From Chersky-840 sp963811775 (GTDB lineage Bacteria > Actinomycetota > Acidimicrobiia > Acidimicrobiales > UBA8190), in contig CAWESO010000019.1 in assembly GCA_963811775.1 (NCBI GenBank), positions 248,001 to 312,000 on the forward strand: a stretch of DNA of 64,000 bases, read 5' to 3'. Each line of letters opens with the position of its first letter. The first letter of the stretch is position 1. Both the position numbers and the translations under genes were made by a program. The notes beneath the pieces were generated by a model, which searched no databases, had not been told where the DNA came from, and saw only the letters and a list, made by a program, of their open reading frames with translations. This document shows positions 25,618-36,697 of this stretch, piece after piece.

Positions 25618-26235
25618 TGGAACAGATCACTCGATACCGAATCCCGATCTTGACCGGCGTTGGTGCGCTCGTGTTCGCCATCATCGTCTTCGCGGCTTGG
25701 ATCTCGCCCGAAGGGGCCAAGCTCTCGGCTCTTCACGCCCAGGAGACGCAGCTCGAGTCCCAGCAGACACATCTCCAGACCGAGCTGACGACCCTCAAGG
25801 CGGCCAAGGCCCACCTGTCGACCAAATTGCCAGGATCTCTCCAAGGACCTGGCAGAGATTCCGGGGACGCCGAGCGTGGACAGCTTCTTCAACCAGGTGT
25901 CAGCGCTTGCCGTCGCCAGCGGGGACCCCAATACCCCGAGCATCAGCGTGACCCAGGCGACGGCTGCGGCCTCGAGCTCGGCCGTTCCCGTCGCCGTGAC
26001 CTTCACCCTTACGGGAACCTACGGCCAGATGAGCTCATTCTTGAAGGGTCTGGATTCGTTCCCACGACTGTTCACCGTGACCAACATCACGATCAACGGT
26101 GGTGCCGTCGCCACGGGGGGTGGAGCCATCAACCCTTCCACGGCCGGCTACACACTCGATCTCAGCGGCAACATCTACTACAGCTCGGGGCAGCAGAACG
26201 TTTGCGCTGCCACCACGACAGCGGACGTGCACTGA
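25617..26235 (+). CDS. pilO: PilO-like pilus alignment protein (frameshifted)
   Basis: The first frame (25617 to ~25833) gives a short cytoplasmic N-terminus, one membrane helix (ILTGVGALVFAIIVFAAWI) and a helical region rich in Gln and Leu (ETQLESQQTHLQTELTTLK), typical of PilO. A one-base insertion near 25830-25836 breaks it. The other frame continues with DLSKDLAEIPGTPSVDSFFN and a ferredoxin-like periplasmic domain (VPVAVTFTLTGTYGQMSSFL) to the stop at 26235. Corrected length is about 205 aa, normal for PilO. It is translationally coupled to the PilM-PilN gene and precedes pilA. Confidence 0.85.
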
Positions 26236-26344
26236 GCGCCAGGGCAGCGTTGGGACGTTGTGTCACTTCTTGGGAAATTTCACACCGTTTCCTAAAGGAA
26301 CTCTGAGCCCCTGCCGATAGTTGTTCCGATAGCCATTGCGTATT

Positions 26345-26352
26345 AAGGGAGG
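26345..26352 (+). promoter_or_regulatory. Strong ribosome-binding site of pilA
   Basis: AAGGGAGG lies 6 nt before the pilA ATG at 26359, one of the best Shine-Dalgarno matches in the window, as expected for a highly expressed major pilin. The 123-bp gap before pilA holds no clear riboswitch; two CGATAG direct repeats occur near 26315 and 26327. Confidence 0.7.
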
Positions 26353-26358
26353 AAGTTC

Positions 26359-27033
26359 ATGCTCAAGTCCATGCTCACGCACCTGCGTGAGACACGTATG
26401 CAGGAGATTGAGGGAGACGGGGCAGCTGAAGCCGGCTTCACCTTGATCGAACTGATGGTCGTGCTGTTGATCATCGCCATCCTGCTCGCCATTGCCATCC
26501 CCACGTTCCTCGGGGTTGCCAACTCAGCCGGAGACCGTGCGGCGCAGTCGAACCTGACCAACGCGCTGACCGAGGTCAAGGCCCTGTACCAGAACTCGGC
26601 CAGCTACAACGAGGCGACCAACACCCCCATGACGCCTGCTAACGAATTCACGCTTTCTGCCCCGGAGTTCAACTGGACCGCGGCGGCGTGCAACGGGAAC
26701 AGCGCCGGGAACTGCGTCAGCGTGCAGGTGGTCGACTCTTCGTCCGTCGCTGACTCCCAGGGCGTCGAGCTGGCGGTCTACAGCGCCAAGACCACGACCT
26801 GCTGGTACGCGGTGGACCTGGAGTCCACCCCGACGATCCCGTTGCTACTCGACACGGGAGTTCCGTTCGACACCACCGGGCACGTGCAGGCGACCGCCGC
26901 CACGGCGGGCGTGTTCTACGCCAAGAAGACCGGTGCCGCCGCTGCTGGCGACTGCACCGGAGGGTTCCCGTCGAATGGCACGGTCTACCCCGTGCGAACT
27001 GGGGACAGAGCTACTCGGCTGCAGTTACGATAA
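26359..27033 (+). CDS. pilA: Type IV pilin PilA
   Basis: 224 aa prepilin. The class III leader is 26 residues (ending EAG) and is cleaved before F27. The mature N-terminus FTLIELMVVLLIIAILLAIA is the canonical methylated helix, with Glu at position 5. The globular domain has four Cys (CNGNSAGNC, CWY, DCTGG), suggesting two disulfides. It is the last gene before a strong bidirectional hairpin. The C-terminal ten residues (GDRATRLQLR) are unusual; one frame over reads NWGQSYSAAVTIT, more pilin-like, so a small frameshift near 26990 is possible. It is the only pilin seen here. Confidence 0.93.
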   Translation: MLKSMLTHLRETRMQEIEGDGAAEAGFTLIELMVVLLIIAILLAIAIPTFLGVANSAGDRAAQSNLTNALTEVKALYQNSASYNEATNTPMTPANEFTLSAPEFNWTAAACNGNSAGNCVSVQVVDSSSVADSQGVELAVYSAKTTTCWYAVDLESTPTIPLLLDTGVPFDTTGHVQATAATAGVFYAKKTGAAAAGDCTGGFPSNGTVYPVRTGDRATRLQLR

Positions 27034-27095
27034 CTGATCGGTACCACCATCTGAAGCGCTCAGCCTGGTGCTGAGACGCCGACGACAGTTCCAAA

Positions 27096-27129
27096 GATGA
27101 TGGCCCCCGCTTCGGCGGGGGCCATCATC
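27096..27129. terminator. Bidirectional hairpin terminator between pilA and the ftsH-like gene
   Basis: GATGATGGCCCCCGC (27096-27110), loop TTCG, and GCGGGGGCCATCATC (27115-27129) form a perfect 15-bp stem capped by a stable tetraloop. It lies between convergent genes and ends both the pil operon and the - strand gene. There is no long T tract. Confidence 0.85.
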
Positions 27130-27182
27130 GCGTCTGCGGTCGGACGGTCGTGATCGGGCCCCAAAGAGTTCGACTGGCGGTC

Positions 27183-29086
27183 TCAGCTCGGGAGGGTGGA
27201 TACGCTCCCCATGGGTGCGGCTGACGCGATGACGTCGAGGATCTCCTTCCCGATGAGCTCGTCCCGGTCGAGGAGGGCGTCGCGCAGCGCCTCGATCACG
27301 GTGCGGTTGTCCTCGAGCATGGCGCGCACCTGGTCCTTGGCGCCGCGCAGCAGTGCCTCGACCTCGTCTCGGCCGGCGTCGACGGAGGTGACGCGGGTCA
27401 CGATGTTGCCGGGGATGTCGAGGGCGGCAGCGGAGATCAACGTGCTCCCCATGCCCAGGGAGCCCACCATCTGGCACGCGGCGGTCGTGGCGGCCTGGAG
27501 GTCCGAGGCCACCCCCGAGCTCGTCTCGCCGAAGAACATCTCCTCGGCCACCATGCCCCCGAAGGCGATCTGGATGAGAGCCTCGATCTCCGAACGGGTT
27601 TTGGTGAAGCGTTCCTCTTCCTCCGAATGCGACAGGAGCCCGAGCGCGTCCTTGCGCTTGATGATGGACAGGACCTCCATCTTCCGACCCTTGCCGACGA
27701 GCCACGCCACCGTGGCGTGCCCGGATTCGTGAGTGGCGATGGTGCGCCGTTCCGCCTCGGCGTACTCGACCGGCTGAGCCAGGCCGATCTCCTCGGTCAT
27801 CTTGGCCTGCTGGATGTCGTCCCACCCGAGCCCGGTGCCGTTGCGGCGCAGCGCCCACACGAGGGCCTCGTCGAGGAGGTGCTCGAGCATCACCGGTGAG
27901 TACCCGAAGGTCATCGCCGCCAGCGTGTCGCGCTTGGCCGGGTTCGTCGAGCTCGGGGTCGTGCGCCTTCTTGGCCAGGTAGTAGTCGAGAATCTCGCGG
28001 CGCCCGGACTTCGAGGGCAGGTCGAAGTAGATCGACCGGTCGAAGCGGCCGGGTCGTACCAGGGCCGGATCCAGGTCCGCAGCGCGGTTGGTGGCCCCGA
28101 TGACGAGGATGTTGGCGGGCGGTGTCGGGGGCTTGGTCAGGTGACGGCTCGAGGGCAGCCACGCGTTCACGAGGTCGATGAAGAACCCACGCAGGCGGAC
28201 CGACTTCGGCGGCTGGTCGAAGGACTGCAGCTGGATCAGAAGCTCGTTGACGACTCCGGCCACGCCGTCGTGGTGGCGGCCATTGCCCATCCCGCCCCGG
28301 GCGCCGCCGATGGCGTCGATCTCCTCGATGAAGCCGATGGCGCCGCCCTCACGGCGGGCGTACTTGCGCATCTCCCGGAAGTACGAGCGGATCTTGCGGT
28401 TCGTCTGTCCGTAGAACATGGACTGGAACGCCGACGACGACACGAACAGGAAGGGCACGCCGGCTTCGGCCGCCATGGCCTTGGCCAGATAGGTCTTGCC
28501 CGTCCCCGGTGGCCCCTCGAAGAGGATGGCGCGCCGGGCCGACCCGCCCATGTGCTCGGCGAAGGTCTTGTGGGCCAGGAAGAGGTTGAGGGTCTTGACC
28601 ACTTCGTCGACCACGACGGGCGCGCCGCGCACGTCGTCGAAGCGCACGTCGATCTCGTTGGGTCGGTACAGGATGTGCGGTGAGCGCCCCGCCCCCAACA
28701 GCGGGATAATCATCACCGATCCCAGGATGACGAATGAGGAAGAACCCCGGGATGTACGGGCCAAGCCCTGAGGGGATGTGGGGGAACCCGAAGGGACCGC
28801 GGTGCAGCACCGTGGCCCGCACCACGAACCACACCGCGAACGGGGTGAGGATCAGGGCCAGCTTGCGGAGCTTGCCCTGGCGCATGCGCTCCCGATGGGC
28901 GCCGACATCCGCAGTGGTGACACCCATCACGCCGGACTGGCCGAGCGACCGAACGGCTGCGGCGTGGGCGTCGGTCTCGGTGAGCTCGTCTGCGGGAGCG
29001 AAGTCCGCGGGTGGCGTGGCAGCGTCTGTGTGGGCGCCGCCCGTGAGCAGGCGGCGGCGGTCCCCCCGGTCCCCTTGACGGTTCAT
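27183..29086 (-). CDS. FtsH-like membrane AAA+ metalloprotease (two frameshifts)
   Basis: Corrected length about 633 aa. The start is ATG 29086 with GAGGGTGAAGG upstream. The N-terminal part has a hydrophobic segment (LALILTPFAVWFVV). After a one-base insertion near 28730 a second hydrophobic segment (VILGSVMIIPLLG) leads into an AAA domain: Walker A FEGPPGTGKTYLAKAMA, then FIEEIDAIG and the SRH-like ATNRAADLDPALVRPGRFDR. A second insertion near 27940 precedes the M41 protease domain with zinc motif HESGHATVAW. FtsH proteases degrade membrane and regulatory proteins. Motifs are intact across the breaks, so they are probably sequence errors. It could be a specialised paralog rather than the housekeeping FtsH. 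Confidence 0.88.
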
Positions 29087-29313
29087 GCCTTCACCCTCGC
29101 CCCCGGCGCCCACGGCCCACTTCCGAAACGGGGCGGGTCTGACGCACCTGGACCACTCTCCGTGTTGGTTCTAACGCAGTCCCCAACGAGGGATCAACTC
29201 GCCCCCAATAGAGATCGAGGCGGGGTCGTGCAGAACGGGGCAGATCGGTGACCGGATCGTTCCCGAGACACATCTGACGTTCCGGGGACATGCCTGACAG
29301 CCGCGCCCGACGG
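29087..29313. other. Upstream region of the ftsH-like gene
   Basis: About 230 bp without a gene. It should hold the promoter of the - strand ftsH-like gene; a TTAGAA-type hexamer is seen around 29170, but no confident promoter pair is assigned. Confidence 0.3.
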
Positions 29314-29341
29314 GCCCCGGACCAGCGGTTGTCCGGGGCCT
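29314..29341 (-). terminator. Hairpin terminator after the acyl-CoA carboxylase gene
   Basis: GGCCCCGGAC (29314-29323), an 8-nt loop, and GTCCGGGGCC (29332-29341) form a perfect 10-bp stem that starts right after the stop codon at 29343-29345 on the - strand. Confidence 0.65.
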
Positions 29342-29342
29342 C

Positions 29343-30740
<1,398 letters not shown>

Positions 30741-30748
30741 CGGCCCTC

Positions 30749-30754
30749 ATGTTA
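30749..30754 (-). promoter_or_regulatory. Putative -10 box for leaderless carboxyltransferase transcript
   Basis: TAACAT on the - strand ends 8 nt before the GTG start at 30740. No Shine-Dalgarno sequence fits between the two. Confidence 0.45.
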
Positions 30755-30840
30755 GGAGCGTGACCCCGTGGTGAGGTGCAGGCGTCTCAGAGCCGGAATG
30801 CTGTGACACGATCTGTCCCACTGGGCGAAGGGGAGTGGCG

Positions 30841-31894
30841 ATGCGGGCGTGTGTCATGCGGCAGGGTCGGCTCGTGGTCGACGACACCACCGACCCTCGC
30901 CCCGAAGCCGGCCAGATGCTGGTGCGCATCCTGGCCTGCGGGATCTGCGGGTCCGACCTGCACTTCCTGCGACACGGCGACACCATGGTGTCGATGACCG
31001 ACGAGATGCTGCCGTCCATGGGCGCGCACGCCATGGGGATGGCGCCCATCGACCTGTCGCGCGACATCATCATGGGCCACGAGTTCTGCGCCGAGGTCAT
31101 GGAGCTCGGGCCCGACACCACCGGCCCGGCTCCCGGCGCCCGCGTCGTGTCGATCCCGGTGCTGTTCTCGTCGGCGGGGCTGCATCAGCTGGCCTACAAC
31201 AACGCCTATCCGGGTGGCTACGCGCGAGTACATGGTCCTGTCCGCCCCGCTCGCCCTCGAGGTCCCCAACGGCCTCGATTCCCGCCATGCCGCGCTCACC
31301 GAGCCACTGGCGGTGGGCATCCACGGCGTGTCGCGGTCGGGCGCGACGGCGGGCGACAGTGCGGTGGTGGTCGGATGCGGGCCGGTCGGGTTGGCCGTCA
31401 TCGCCGGGCTGCGGGCCATCGGCGTCGAGTCGATCGTCGCCGCCGATCTTTCCCCAACCCGACGGGCCATGGCGCTGACCATGGGGGCGGTGGCAGCCGT
31501 CGATCCCGCCGAGGAAGGGGTGGTCGAGGCCTGGCGCCGGCTCGACGGGCGTCGTCCGCTGGTCGCGTTCGAGGCCGTGGGGGTGCCGGGGATGCTCCAG
31601 CAACTGCTGCACGACCTGCCGCCCGGGACCCGTGTGGCGGTCGTCGGGGTGTGCATGGAACCGGACCGGATCCTCCCGTTCTTCGCCATCGCCAAGGAGT
31701 TGTCACTGCACTTCGCCTTGGCCTACGGCGCCGACGAGTTCGCCGGCGCGCTGCGGGCCCTGGCCGAAGGCGACATCGACGTCTCGTCGATGATCACCGG
31801 GACCGTCGACCTCGACGGCGTCCCCGGTGCCTTCGAGACGCTGGCGCGCCCCGACGAGCACGTCAAGATCCTCGTGGAGCCCGGGGCGACGTGA
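30841..31894 (+). CDS. Zinc-dependent alcohol dehydrogenase (MDR family, frameshifted)
   Basis: Corrected length 350 aa, normal for medium-chain dehydrogenases. The first frame carries ILACGICGSDLH (catalytic zinc Cys) and IIMGHEFCAEV. A one-base insertion near 31221-31228 interrupts the GGYA-EYMVLS segment. The second frame continues with LTEPLAVGIHGVSRSG and the NAD-binding VVGCGPVGLAVIAGL. The structural-zinc Cys cluster of classic ADHs is absent, since VSIPVLFSSAGLHQLAYN occupies that stretch. Substrate unknown. GAAGGGGAG precedes ATG 30841. Its stop overlaps the GTG of the next gene (GTGA at 31891), so the two are coupled, with a lipoprotein third in the operon. Confidence 0.87.
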
Positions 31895-32958
31895 CGCCGC
31901 CGGCGACGAGGCGTTCGTGGTTCCGGCGCGCCTGGCCCTGGTTGAAGTACTTCGTCGGGTTGGCCCTGGCCGGCGTGGCGTTGTGGGCCCTGACCGGTCG
32001 TACCGGCGAGCTCTCGGGAGCATCGAACTATCTCAACCATCTGCGCTGGTGGTGGCTGGCCCTCGCCGTTGTCGCCGAGGCCGGCTCCCTCGTGGCTTTC
32101 GCCTTGATCCAGAAGCGCCTGCTCGAGGCGGGGCGGGTGTACGTGTCGACGGCCCGGCTCACGGCGGTGACCGTGGCGTCGACCGCCATCGCCAACTCCA
32201 TGCCGGCGGGGCCGGTGGTCTCGGCGGTGTACGCCTTCGGCCAGTACCGGCGCCGGGGTGCCGATGAGGCCCTGGCCGGGTGGACGTTGGCCGCCACCTT
32301 CGTGGCCGCGTCGGTGACCCTGGCCCTGGTGGCCGCCGTCGGGGTGACCGTGGCCGGCGCGGCGGGGGCGGGTCTCGACCTCGTCGGCGTGACCGTGGCG
32401 GTTTTGGTGGGCACGATCGCGCTGGGCGCCGTCTTCCTCCAGCGCCGGGCCCTCGGGTGGCTCGTGTCGGGGTCGGTGCGGGTCACCCGCGCCGTCACCG
32501 GTTGGCCCCGGGGCGAAGTGGCGTCGCACGTCGACCGGATCATCACCCGGCTCACCGTGGTGAGCCTTTCGGTCCGCCAGGTGTTCTCGGTGGTGGGGTG
32601 GGGGGTGGCCAACTGGGTCCTCGACTGCGCGTGCCTGGCGCTGTCGTTCCTGGCCATCGGGGCGGGGATCCCGTGGCGGGGCCTGCTGCTCGCCTACGGC
32701 GCGGGCCAGCTCGCCGCCAACCTTCCCATCACCCCCGGCGGCCTGGGCGTGGTCGAGGGGAGCCTCACCATCGCCCTGGTGCAATTCGGCGGCGCCGAGG
32801 CCTCCACCGTGGCCGCCGTCCTGCTGTACCGGATCTTGAGCTTCTGGGCCGAGCTTCCCGTCGGGTGGGCGACGTGGGGAGCGGTGGCCTGGTTGGGCCG
32901 GGCGCTGTCGGTCCCCGACGTCGTGCTCGAAGCGGAGTTGAAGGAGGTGGCGTCATGA
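31891..32958 (+). CDS. YbhN/lysylphosphatidylglycerol synthase TM-region family protein
   Basis: 355 aa polytopic membrane protein. It has about eight hydrophobic helices and the family's conserved segments: a Trp/Leu-rich early helix (WWWLALAVVAEAGSLVAF), an ANSMPAGPVVSAVYAFGQYR loop and the late LPITPGGLGVVEGSLT motif. This is the flippase-like half found alone in YbhN/UPF0104 proteins and as the N-terminal half of MprF; it has no synthase domain. A role in lipid or polyprenol-linked substrate flipping is an inference from the family. It starts with GTGA overlap on the alcohol dehydrogenase gene and overlaps the lipoprotein gene by 4 nt. Confidence 0.88.
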   Translation: MTPPATRRSWFRRAWPWLKYFVGLALAGVALWALTGRTGELSGASNYLNHLRWWWLALAVVAEAGSLVAFALIQKRLLEAGRVYVSTARLTAVTVASTAIANSMPAGPVVSAVYAFGQYRRRGADEALAGWTLAATFVAASVTLALVAAVGVTVAGAAGAGLDLVGVTVAVLVGTIALGAVFLQRRALGWLVSGSVRVTRAVTGWPRGEVASHVDRIITRLTVVSLSVRQVFSVVGWGVANWVLDCACLALSFLAIGAGIPWRGLLLAYGAGQLAANLPITPGGLGVVEGSLTIALVQFGGAEASTVAAVLLYRILSFWAELPVGWATWGAVAWLGRALSVPDVVLEAELKEVAS

Positions 32959-33455
32959 GGCTCTCGCTCTTCACCTGGCGTCGACCGGCCTTGGCCGTCG
33001 CCGCGCTGGCCTTGGCCACGTCGGGGTTGTCAGGGTGCACGGCGGCACGCAACACCCTCGGGACGAATTCGAGCCCGTGCTTCCACGCCCTGGCCCTGGC
33101 CGCGGACGCCGTGCACGACCGCGGGGCGTTCGCCGGGGTGCGGCTTCTGTCCGCTGCCTCGTTGGCGAAGATCCCTCGCGTCGAGGCGGTGGCCAAGGCC
33201 CGGTCGTCCACGCCCGTGCACAACGTGTGCCTGGTCGCCTATCGCGGGGACTTTCGCCTCACCGACGTGGCGCGCCCGGCGGGACGCACGCCGCCGTCGG
33301 GCGTCGGGCACTTCGCCGTGGTCGTGGTCTCGACGCCCCAGAACAAGCTGTTGGCCACGTTCGTGCTCCAGAAGGAGCCGGTGCGGTTCCGGCATCTCGC
33401 CCTCGGCGAGCCGCACCGGTCTGCCGCCGCGACAGGTCCCTCAGTCGTCGGGTGA
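32955..33455 (+). CDS. Hypothetical lipoprotein
   Basis: 166 aa. The N-terminus is a lipoprotein signal peptide: basic start (MRLSLFTWRRPA), hydrophobic core (LAVAALALATSGLS) and lipobox LSGC with the lipidated Cys near residue 28. The mature part (~138 aa) has two further Cys (SSPCFHALALAAD, HNVCLVAY) that could pair, and resembles a small extracytoplasmic domain with no named family. It overlaps the preceding membrane-protein gene by ATGA, so the two are co-translated. Its 3' end overlaps the convergent CtaG-like gene by 15 nt. Confidence 0.75.
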   Translation: MRLSLFTWRRPALAVAALALATSGLSGCTAARNTLGTNSSPCFHALALAADAVHDRGAFAGVRLLSAASLAKIPRVEAVAKARSSTPVHNVCLVAYRGDFRLTDVARPAGRTPPSGVGHFAVVVVSTPQNKLLATFVLQKEPVRFRHLALGEPHRSAAATGPSVVG

Positions 33456-34628
33456 GCGCGGTCGGTCCTCGGGGCCGGCCGGGCCCGAGGGGTCGGGTGG
33501 GACAGCGCGGCCGTTGCCGCCGAGGGCGCGCTGGGACGCGTCGGTGCCGTCGGCGCTGTGCGCGTCGTCGCTGGTCGGCGCCGTGGGCGCGCTGTCTCGA
33601 GTGTCGGTGGGCTCTTCGGGGTCGGCCCAGGGCAGCGCGATGGGACGCGGGACCGCCCAGGCGTGGCGGCGGCGCGCCTCGGTGGTGCGTCCCTTGCGCT
33701 CGGCGCGCGCGGCGCGTTCGAGGTGCCGTTCGACCTCGGCCCACGTGAGCGGCTCACCGTCGTCGCCGTCGGCCTCGGCCGTATCGGCGCGCTGGGCCCG
33801 CATCAGCGCCGTCCACGCCGCGCTCCACAGGACCGGCAGCGTGGCCACCTTGGCCACGACCCCCGCCAGCTGCTGGTCCACCAGCGGCGAGATGCCGAGG
33901 GCGCCACGCACGTGGCCGAAGGTGCCGTAGAGCGGATGACGGGCGAAGACGTAGATGACGGCGGGAAAGGTCGGGATGACCGACTGCACGAACAGGTACG
34001 CGGCGACCCCCACGGGGACGGTGCGGTGGGCGCCGGGGATGTGGCGCAGGACCGGGCCCCACAACACCGCCCCCCCGGCCACGAGGGCCACGTCGGTGAG
34101 TCCCCGCCACCACGCTGAGGTGGCCTGCGCCGCAACCGCGACGGGAAGGAGGGTGCCCACCGCCACGGCGCTGAAGGTCGCCACCGCCACCACGGGTCGG
34201 GTGAGGAAGTCGAGACACGCGTCGAGGGGGGCGGGACGAGAGAGCACGGCCAGCAGCGGGGCGGGCATGGCCAGCAGCAGCAGCGGCGCCGCGGCGAGGG
34301 TGAGCACGAGGCGCTGCACGACGAGGGCCGTCAGCGACCAGTGCGCGGCCAGATCGGCGAGCGGCCACGTGAGGGCCACGGCCAACGCCGCCAGCCCTCC
34401 CGCCAGGTACCAGCGCTGCCGGCGGGTGGGGAGCGGGCCCGGGGCCGCGGCGTCCCGGAGGTGGGAGACGGCGAAGGCGTAGGCGAGCGCCACCGTTGCG
34501 ATGGCGAGCCACGCCAGGGGGTGCAGATGCAGGGCCAGGGGATCACCGCGCCCCGCACCCGGGTGCGACGGCACACCGGCGGCGACCAGGGACGGGGTCA
34601 CAAGCTCGAACCCGAGCACGAGGCGCAA
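33441..34628 (-). CDS. CtaG-type cytochrome c oxidase assembly membrane protein
   Basis: 395 aa. Residues 1-270 are strongly hydrophobic with about seven helices and match the Caa3/CtaG family: HLHPLAWLAIATVALAYAFA, RRQRWYLAGGLAAL, WPLADLAAHWSLTALVVQRL, and a late FARHPLYGTFGHVRG loop. These proteins assist assembly of the caa3-type oxidase copper centre in the cytoplasmic membrane. The last ~110 residues are charged, Ala/Pro-rich and cytoplasmic-looking, beyond the usual domain. Start is TTG 34628, with a GTG alternative at 34619. It is divergent from pafB and overlaps the lipoprotein gene at its 3' end. Confidence 0.85.
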   Translation of the reverse strand: MRLVLGFELVTPSLVAAGVPSHPGAGRGDPLALHLHPLAWLAIATVALAYAFAVSHLRDAAAPGPLPTRRQRWYLAGGLAALAVALTWPLADLAAHWSLTALVVQRLVLTLAAAPLLLLAMPAPLLAVLSRPAPLDACLDFLTRPVVAVATFSAVAVGTLLPVAVAAQATSAWWRGLTDVALVAGGAVLWGPVLRHIPGAHRTVPVGVAAYLFVQSVIPTFPAVIYVFARHPLYGTFGHVRGALGISPLVDQQLAGVVAKVATLPVLWSAAWTALMRAQRADTAEADGDDGEPLTWAEVERHLERAARAERKGRTTEARRRHAWAVPRPIALPWADPEEPTDTRDSAPTAPTSDDAHSADGTDASQRALGGNGRAVPPDPSGPAGPEDRPRSPDD

Positions 34629-34656
34629 TGCCGTCGGGGGCCAGAGTGACGGCGCC

Positions 34657-34662
34657 TACGCT
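34657..34662 (+). promoter_or_regulatory. Putative -10 box for leaderless pafB transcript
   Basis: TACGCT ends 7 nt before the ATG of pafB at 34670; no Shine-Dalgarno sequence is present. Confidence 0.45.
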
Positions 34663-34669
34663 CTCGCCC

Positions 34670-35595
34670 ATGGTGGACAGGCTCGAGCGGCTGACGGACC
34701 TGGTGCTCGTGCTGTTGCGGGACCAGCGGCCCAAATCGCTGCGCGAGATCGCGTCCGAGGTGCCGGGGTATCCCGAGGCCGAGGGCGAGGCGCGCCGTCA
34801 GGCGTTCGAGCGCGACAAGCGCACCTTGCGCGACGGCGGCATCGAGGTCACGGCCACGTCCATCGACGGTCCGGAACAGGTGGGATATCTCATCCGTCCC
34901 GAGGACTACTACCTGCCCGACCTCGACTTGGCGCCGGACGAGCAAGCGGCCCTGAACCTCGCGGTCGCCGGGGTCCACCTCGGCGATCCTAGTGGTCGGG
35001 ATGCCTTGTGGCGCCTGGGACTTCCGGCCTCGGCCGGGGCGCGGCCGGTCGCCGAGCTGCCCGCCCTGCCCGCGCTCCCCGCCCTGCACGCCGCGCTGCG
35101 GGCGCGCGCCACGGTGCGCTTCGAGTACCGCGGTGAGACCCGGCGCGTCGACCCCGCACTGCTGCGCTTCCACGGGGGATGGTGGTACCTCGTCGGCCAC
35201 GACCTCGATCGGGCGCGCCGCGCACGTTTCGCGTGGACCGCATGCACGGCGACGTCTCCGCCGGGGAGCCCGGATCGGCCGTCCTGCCCGACGGCTTCGA
35301 CCCTGACGCCGCGCTCCCCGATATCCCGTGGCAGGTCGGCGAGGGTGCACCCGTCACGGTGGAGGTGCACGTCGACGCGGCGCTGGCCGCCCTCGTCCTC
35401 GACGAGGTGGGGGAGTCCGCCCTGGCGGCACGCGCCGACGACGGGTCGGTGGTGCTGCACCTCGAGGTGACCAACACCGCCGCACTGCGGTCGTGGCTAT
35501 TCGAGTTGGGCGACCACGCCGAGGTCCTCGGTCCGCCCGAGGTGCGCGCCGAGGTCGTGGCGTGGCTCGAAGCAGTAGCAGGAGTGCGGTCGTGA
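34670..35595 (+). CDS. pafB: PafB-type WYL-domain transcriptional regulator (frameshifted)
   Basis: Corrected length 308 aa. The N-terminal helix-turn-helix (RLERLTDLVLVLLRDQRPKS) and the segment RQAFERDKRTLRDGGIEV followed by EDYYLPDLDLAPDEQAALN are characteristic of actinobacterial PafB. The WYL domain is seen as RATVRFEYRGETRRVDPALL and GGWWYLVGHDLDRAR. A net one-base loss near 35211-35226 breaks the frame inside the WYL domain; the other frame continues with FRVDRMHGDVSAGEPG to the stop. In mycobacteria PafB and PafC form a heterodimer that activates DNA-damage genes independently of LexA. The stop overlaps the GTG of the pafC-like gene. Confidence 0.83.
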
Positions 35596-36578
35596 CGACG
35601 CGCGCCGATGCCGGATCGCGGCTGTTGCGCTTGCTGGCCGTGCTCACGTGGCTGGCGCGCCAGGGCCGCGCCCCGGTCTCCGAGCTCTCCGAGCGATTCG
35701 GGCTCGAGCCCGACGAGCTCATCGCCGACCTCGAGCTCGCGGCGTGCTGCGGCCTGCCGCCGTACTCCCCCGATCAACTCATGGAAATCATCGTCGACGA
35801 CCAGGAGGTGGTGGCCGATCTCGGTGCCGAGCTGGGCCGGTCGCGCCGGCTCACGGCGGCCGAGGGCTTCGCCCTGGCCGCGTCGGCCCGGGCCATCCTG
35901 GCCGTGCCCGGAGCGGATCCCGACGGCGCCCTGGGGCGCGCCGCGGCCAAGCTCGAAGCCGTGCTCGGTGGCCGCGGCCTGCTGCGTGTCGACCTGCGCG
36001 AGCCGGCCCATCTGGCCGTGATCCGCGATGCCACCGAGCAGCGACGCCAACTCGAGCTGCGTTACTACTCCGCCTCGAGCGACCGCGAGTCGACGCGCAT
36101 CGTCGACCCCGTCTCGGTGCGGCTGCTCGAGGGCCACTGGTATCTCGACGGGTACTGCCACAACGCCGACGGCATGCGCCGCTTCCGCGTCGACCGGGTC
36201 TCCGCGGCGCGCCTCACCGGGGAGCGGGCGGACCACGCCGATGACGCGGGCGAGGACCGACCCCACGACACGGCACCGCCCTCGGAGGCCTTCGTCCCCG
36301 GTCCCGAGGCCACCGTGGCCCATCTCGCCGTCGACGACGACGCGGTGTGGATCACCGAGGCCCTGCTCAACTCGTCGTCGGAGCCGCGTGCCGACGGCCG
36401 CACCACCGTCACCCTGGCCGTGGCGAGCACGGTGTGGTTCGGCCGCCTCCTGCTCCGCCTCGGCCCGCACGCCGAGGTGCTCGACCCTCCCGAGTTGGCC
36501 GACATCGGGCGCGAGGCGGCGCGCCAGCTCCTGGCCCGCTACCGCGGCGCCGGGGTATCCGCCACCCCGTCGGCCTGA
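35592..36578 (+). CDS. pafC: PafC-type WYL-domain transcriptional regulator
   Basis: 328 aa from the GTG at 35592, which overlaps the pafB stop (GTGA), so the pair is translationally coupled. The N-terminal winged helix (RLLRLLAVLTWLARQG, LSERFGLEPDELIADLELA, CGLPPYSPDQLMEII) and the WYL domain (LELRYYSASSDRESTR, GHWYLDGYCHNADGMRRFRV) match PafC. A C-terminal WCX-like domain is present. In known systems PafBC is the LexA-independent DNA-damage activator; ssDNA recognition has been proposed through the WYL domains. The usual neighbours tatA and proteasome genes are absent here; a relaxase-domain gene follows. Confidence 0.85.
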   Translation: MTTRADAGSRLLRLLAVLTWLARQGRAPVSELSERFGLEPDELIADLELAACCGLPPYSPDQLMEIIVDDQEVVADLGAELGRSRRLTAAEGFALAASARAILAVPGADPDGALGRAAAKLEAVLGGRGLLRVDLREPAHLAVIRDATEQRRQLELRYYSASSDRESTRIVDPVSVRLLEGHWYLDGYCHNADGMRRFRVDRVSAARLTGERADHADDAGEDRPHDTAPPSEAFVPGPEATVAHLAVDDDAVWITEALLNSSSEPRADGRTTVTLAVASTVWFGRLLLRLGPHAEVLDPPELADIGREAARQLLARYRGAGVSATPSA

Positions 36579-36697
36579 GCCCGACCCGGCTCGGGAACGG
36601 GCGCGAGGTCCCCGGCGAGGTTCCGGTCAAGGCGCCCCCGTCACCGTTGGCGCGGGAGCACGCCCGGCGCCGGCCGGGGCCGCGCCCGGGAGGTCGG

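Noticed and set aside
26236..26358. c-di-GMP riboswitch upstream of pilA
   Set aside because: The conserved GEMM core sequences are not present in the 123-bp leader.
36347..36697. Upstream extension of the relaxase frame
   Set aside because: It overlaps pafC on the same strand; the GTG at 36698 has an RBS and gives the canonical relaxase N-terminus.
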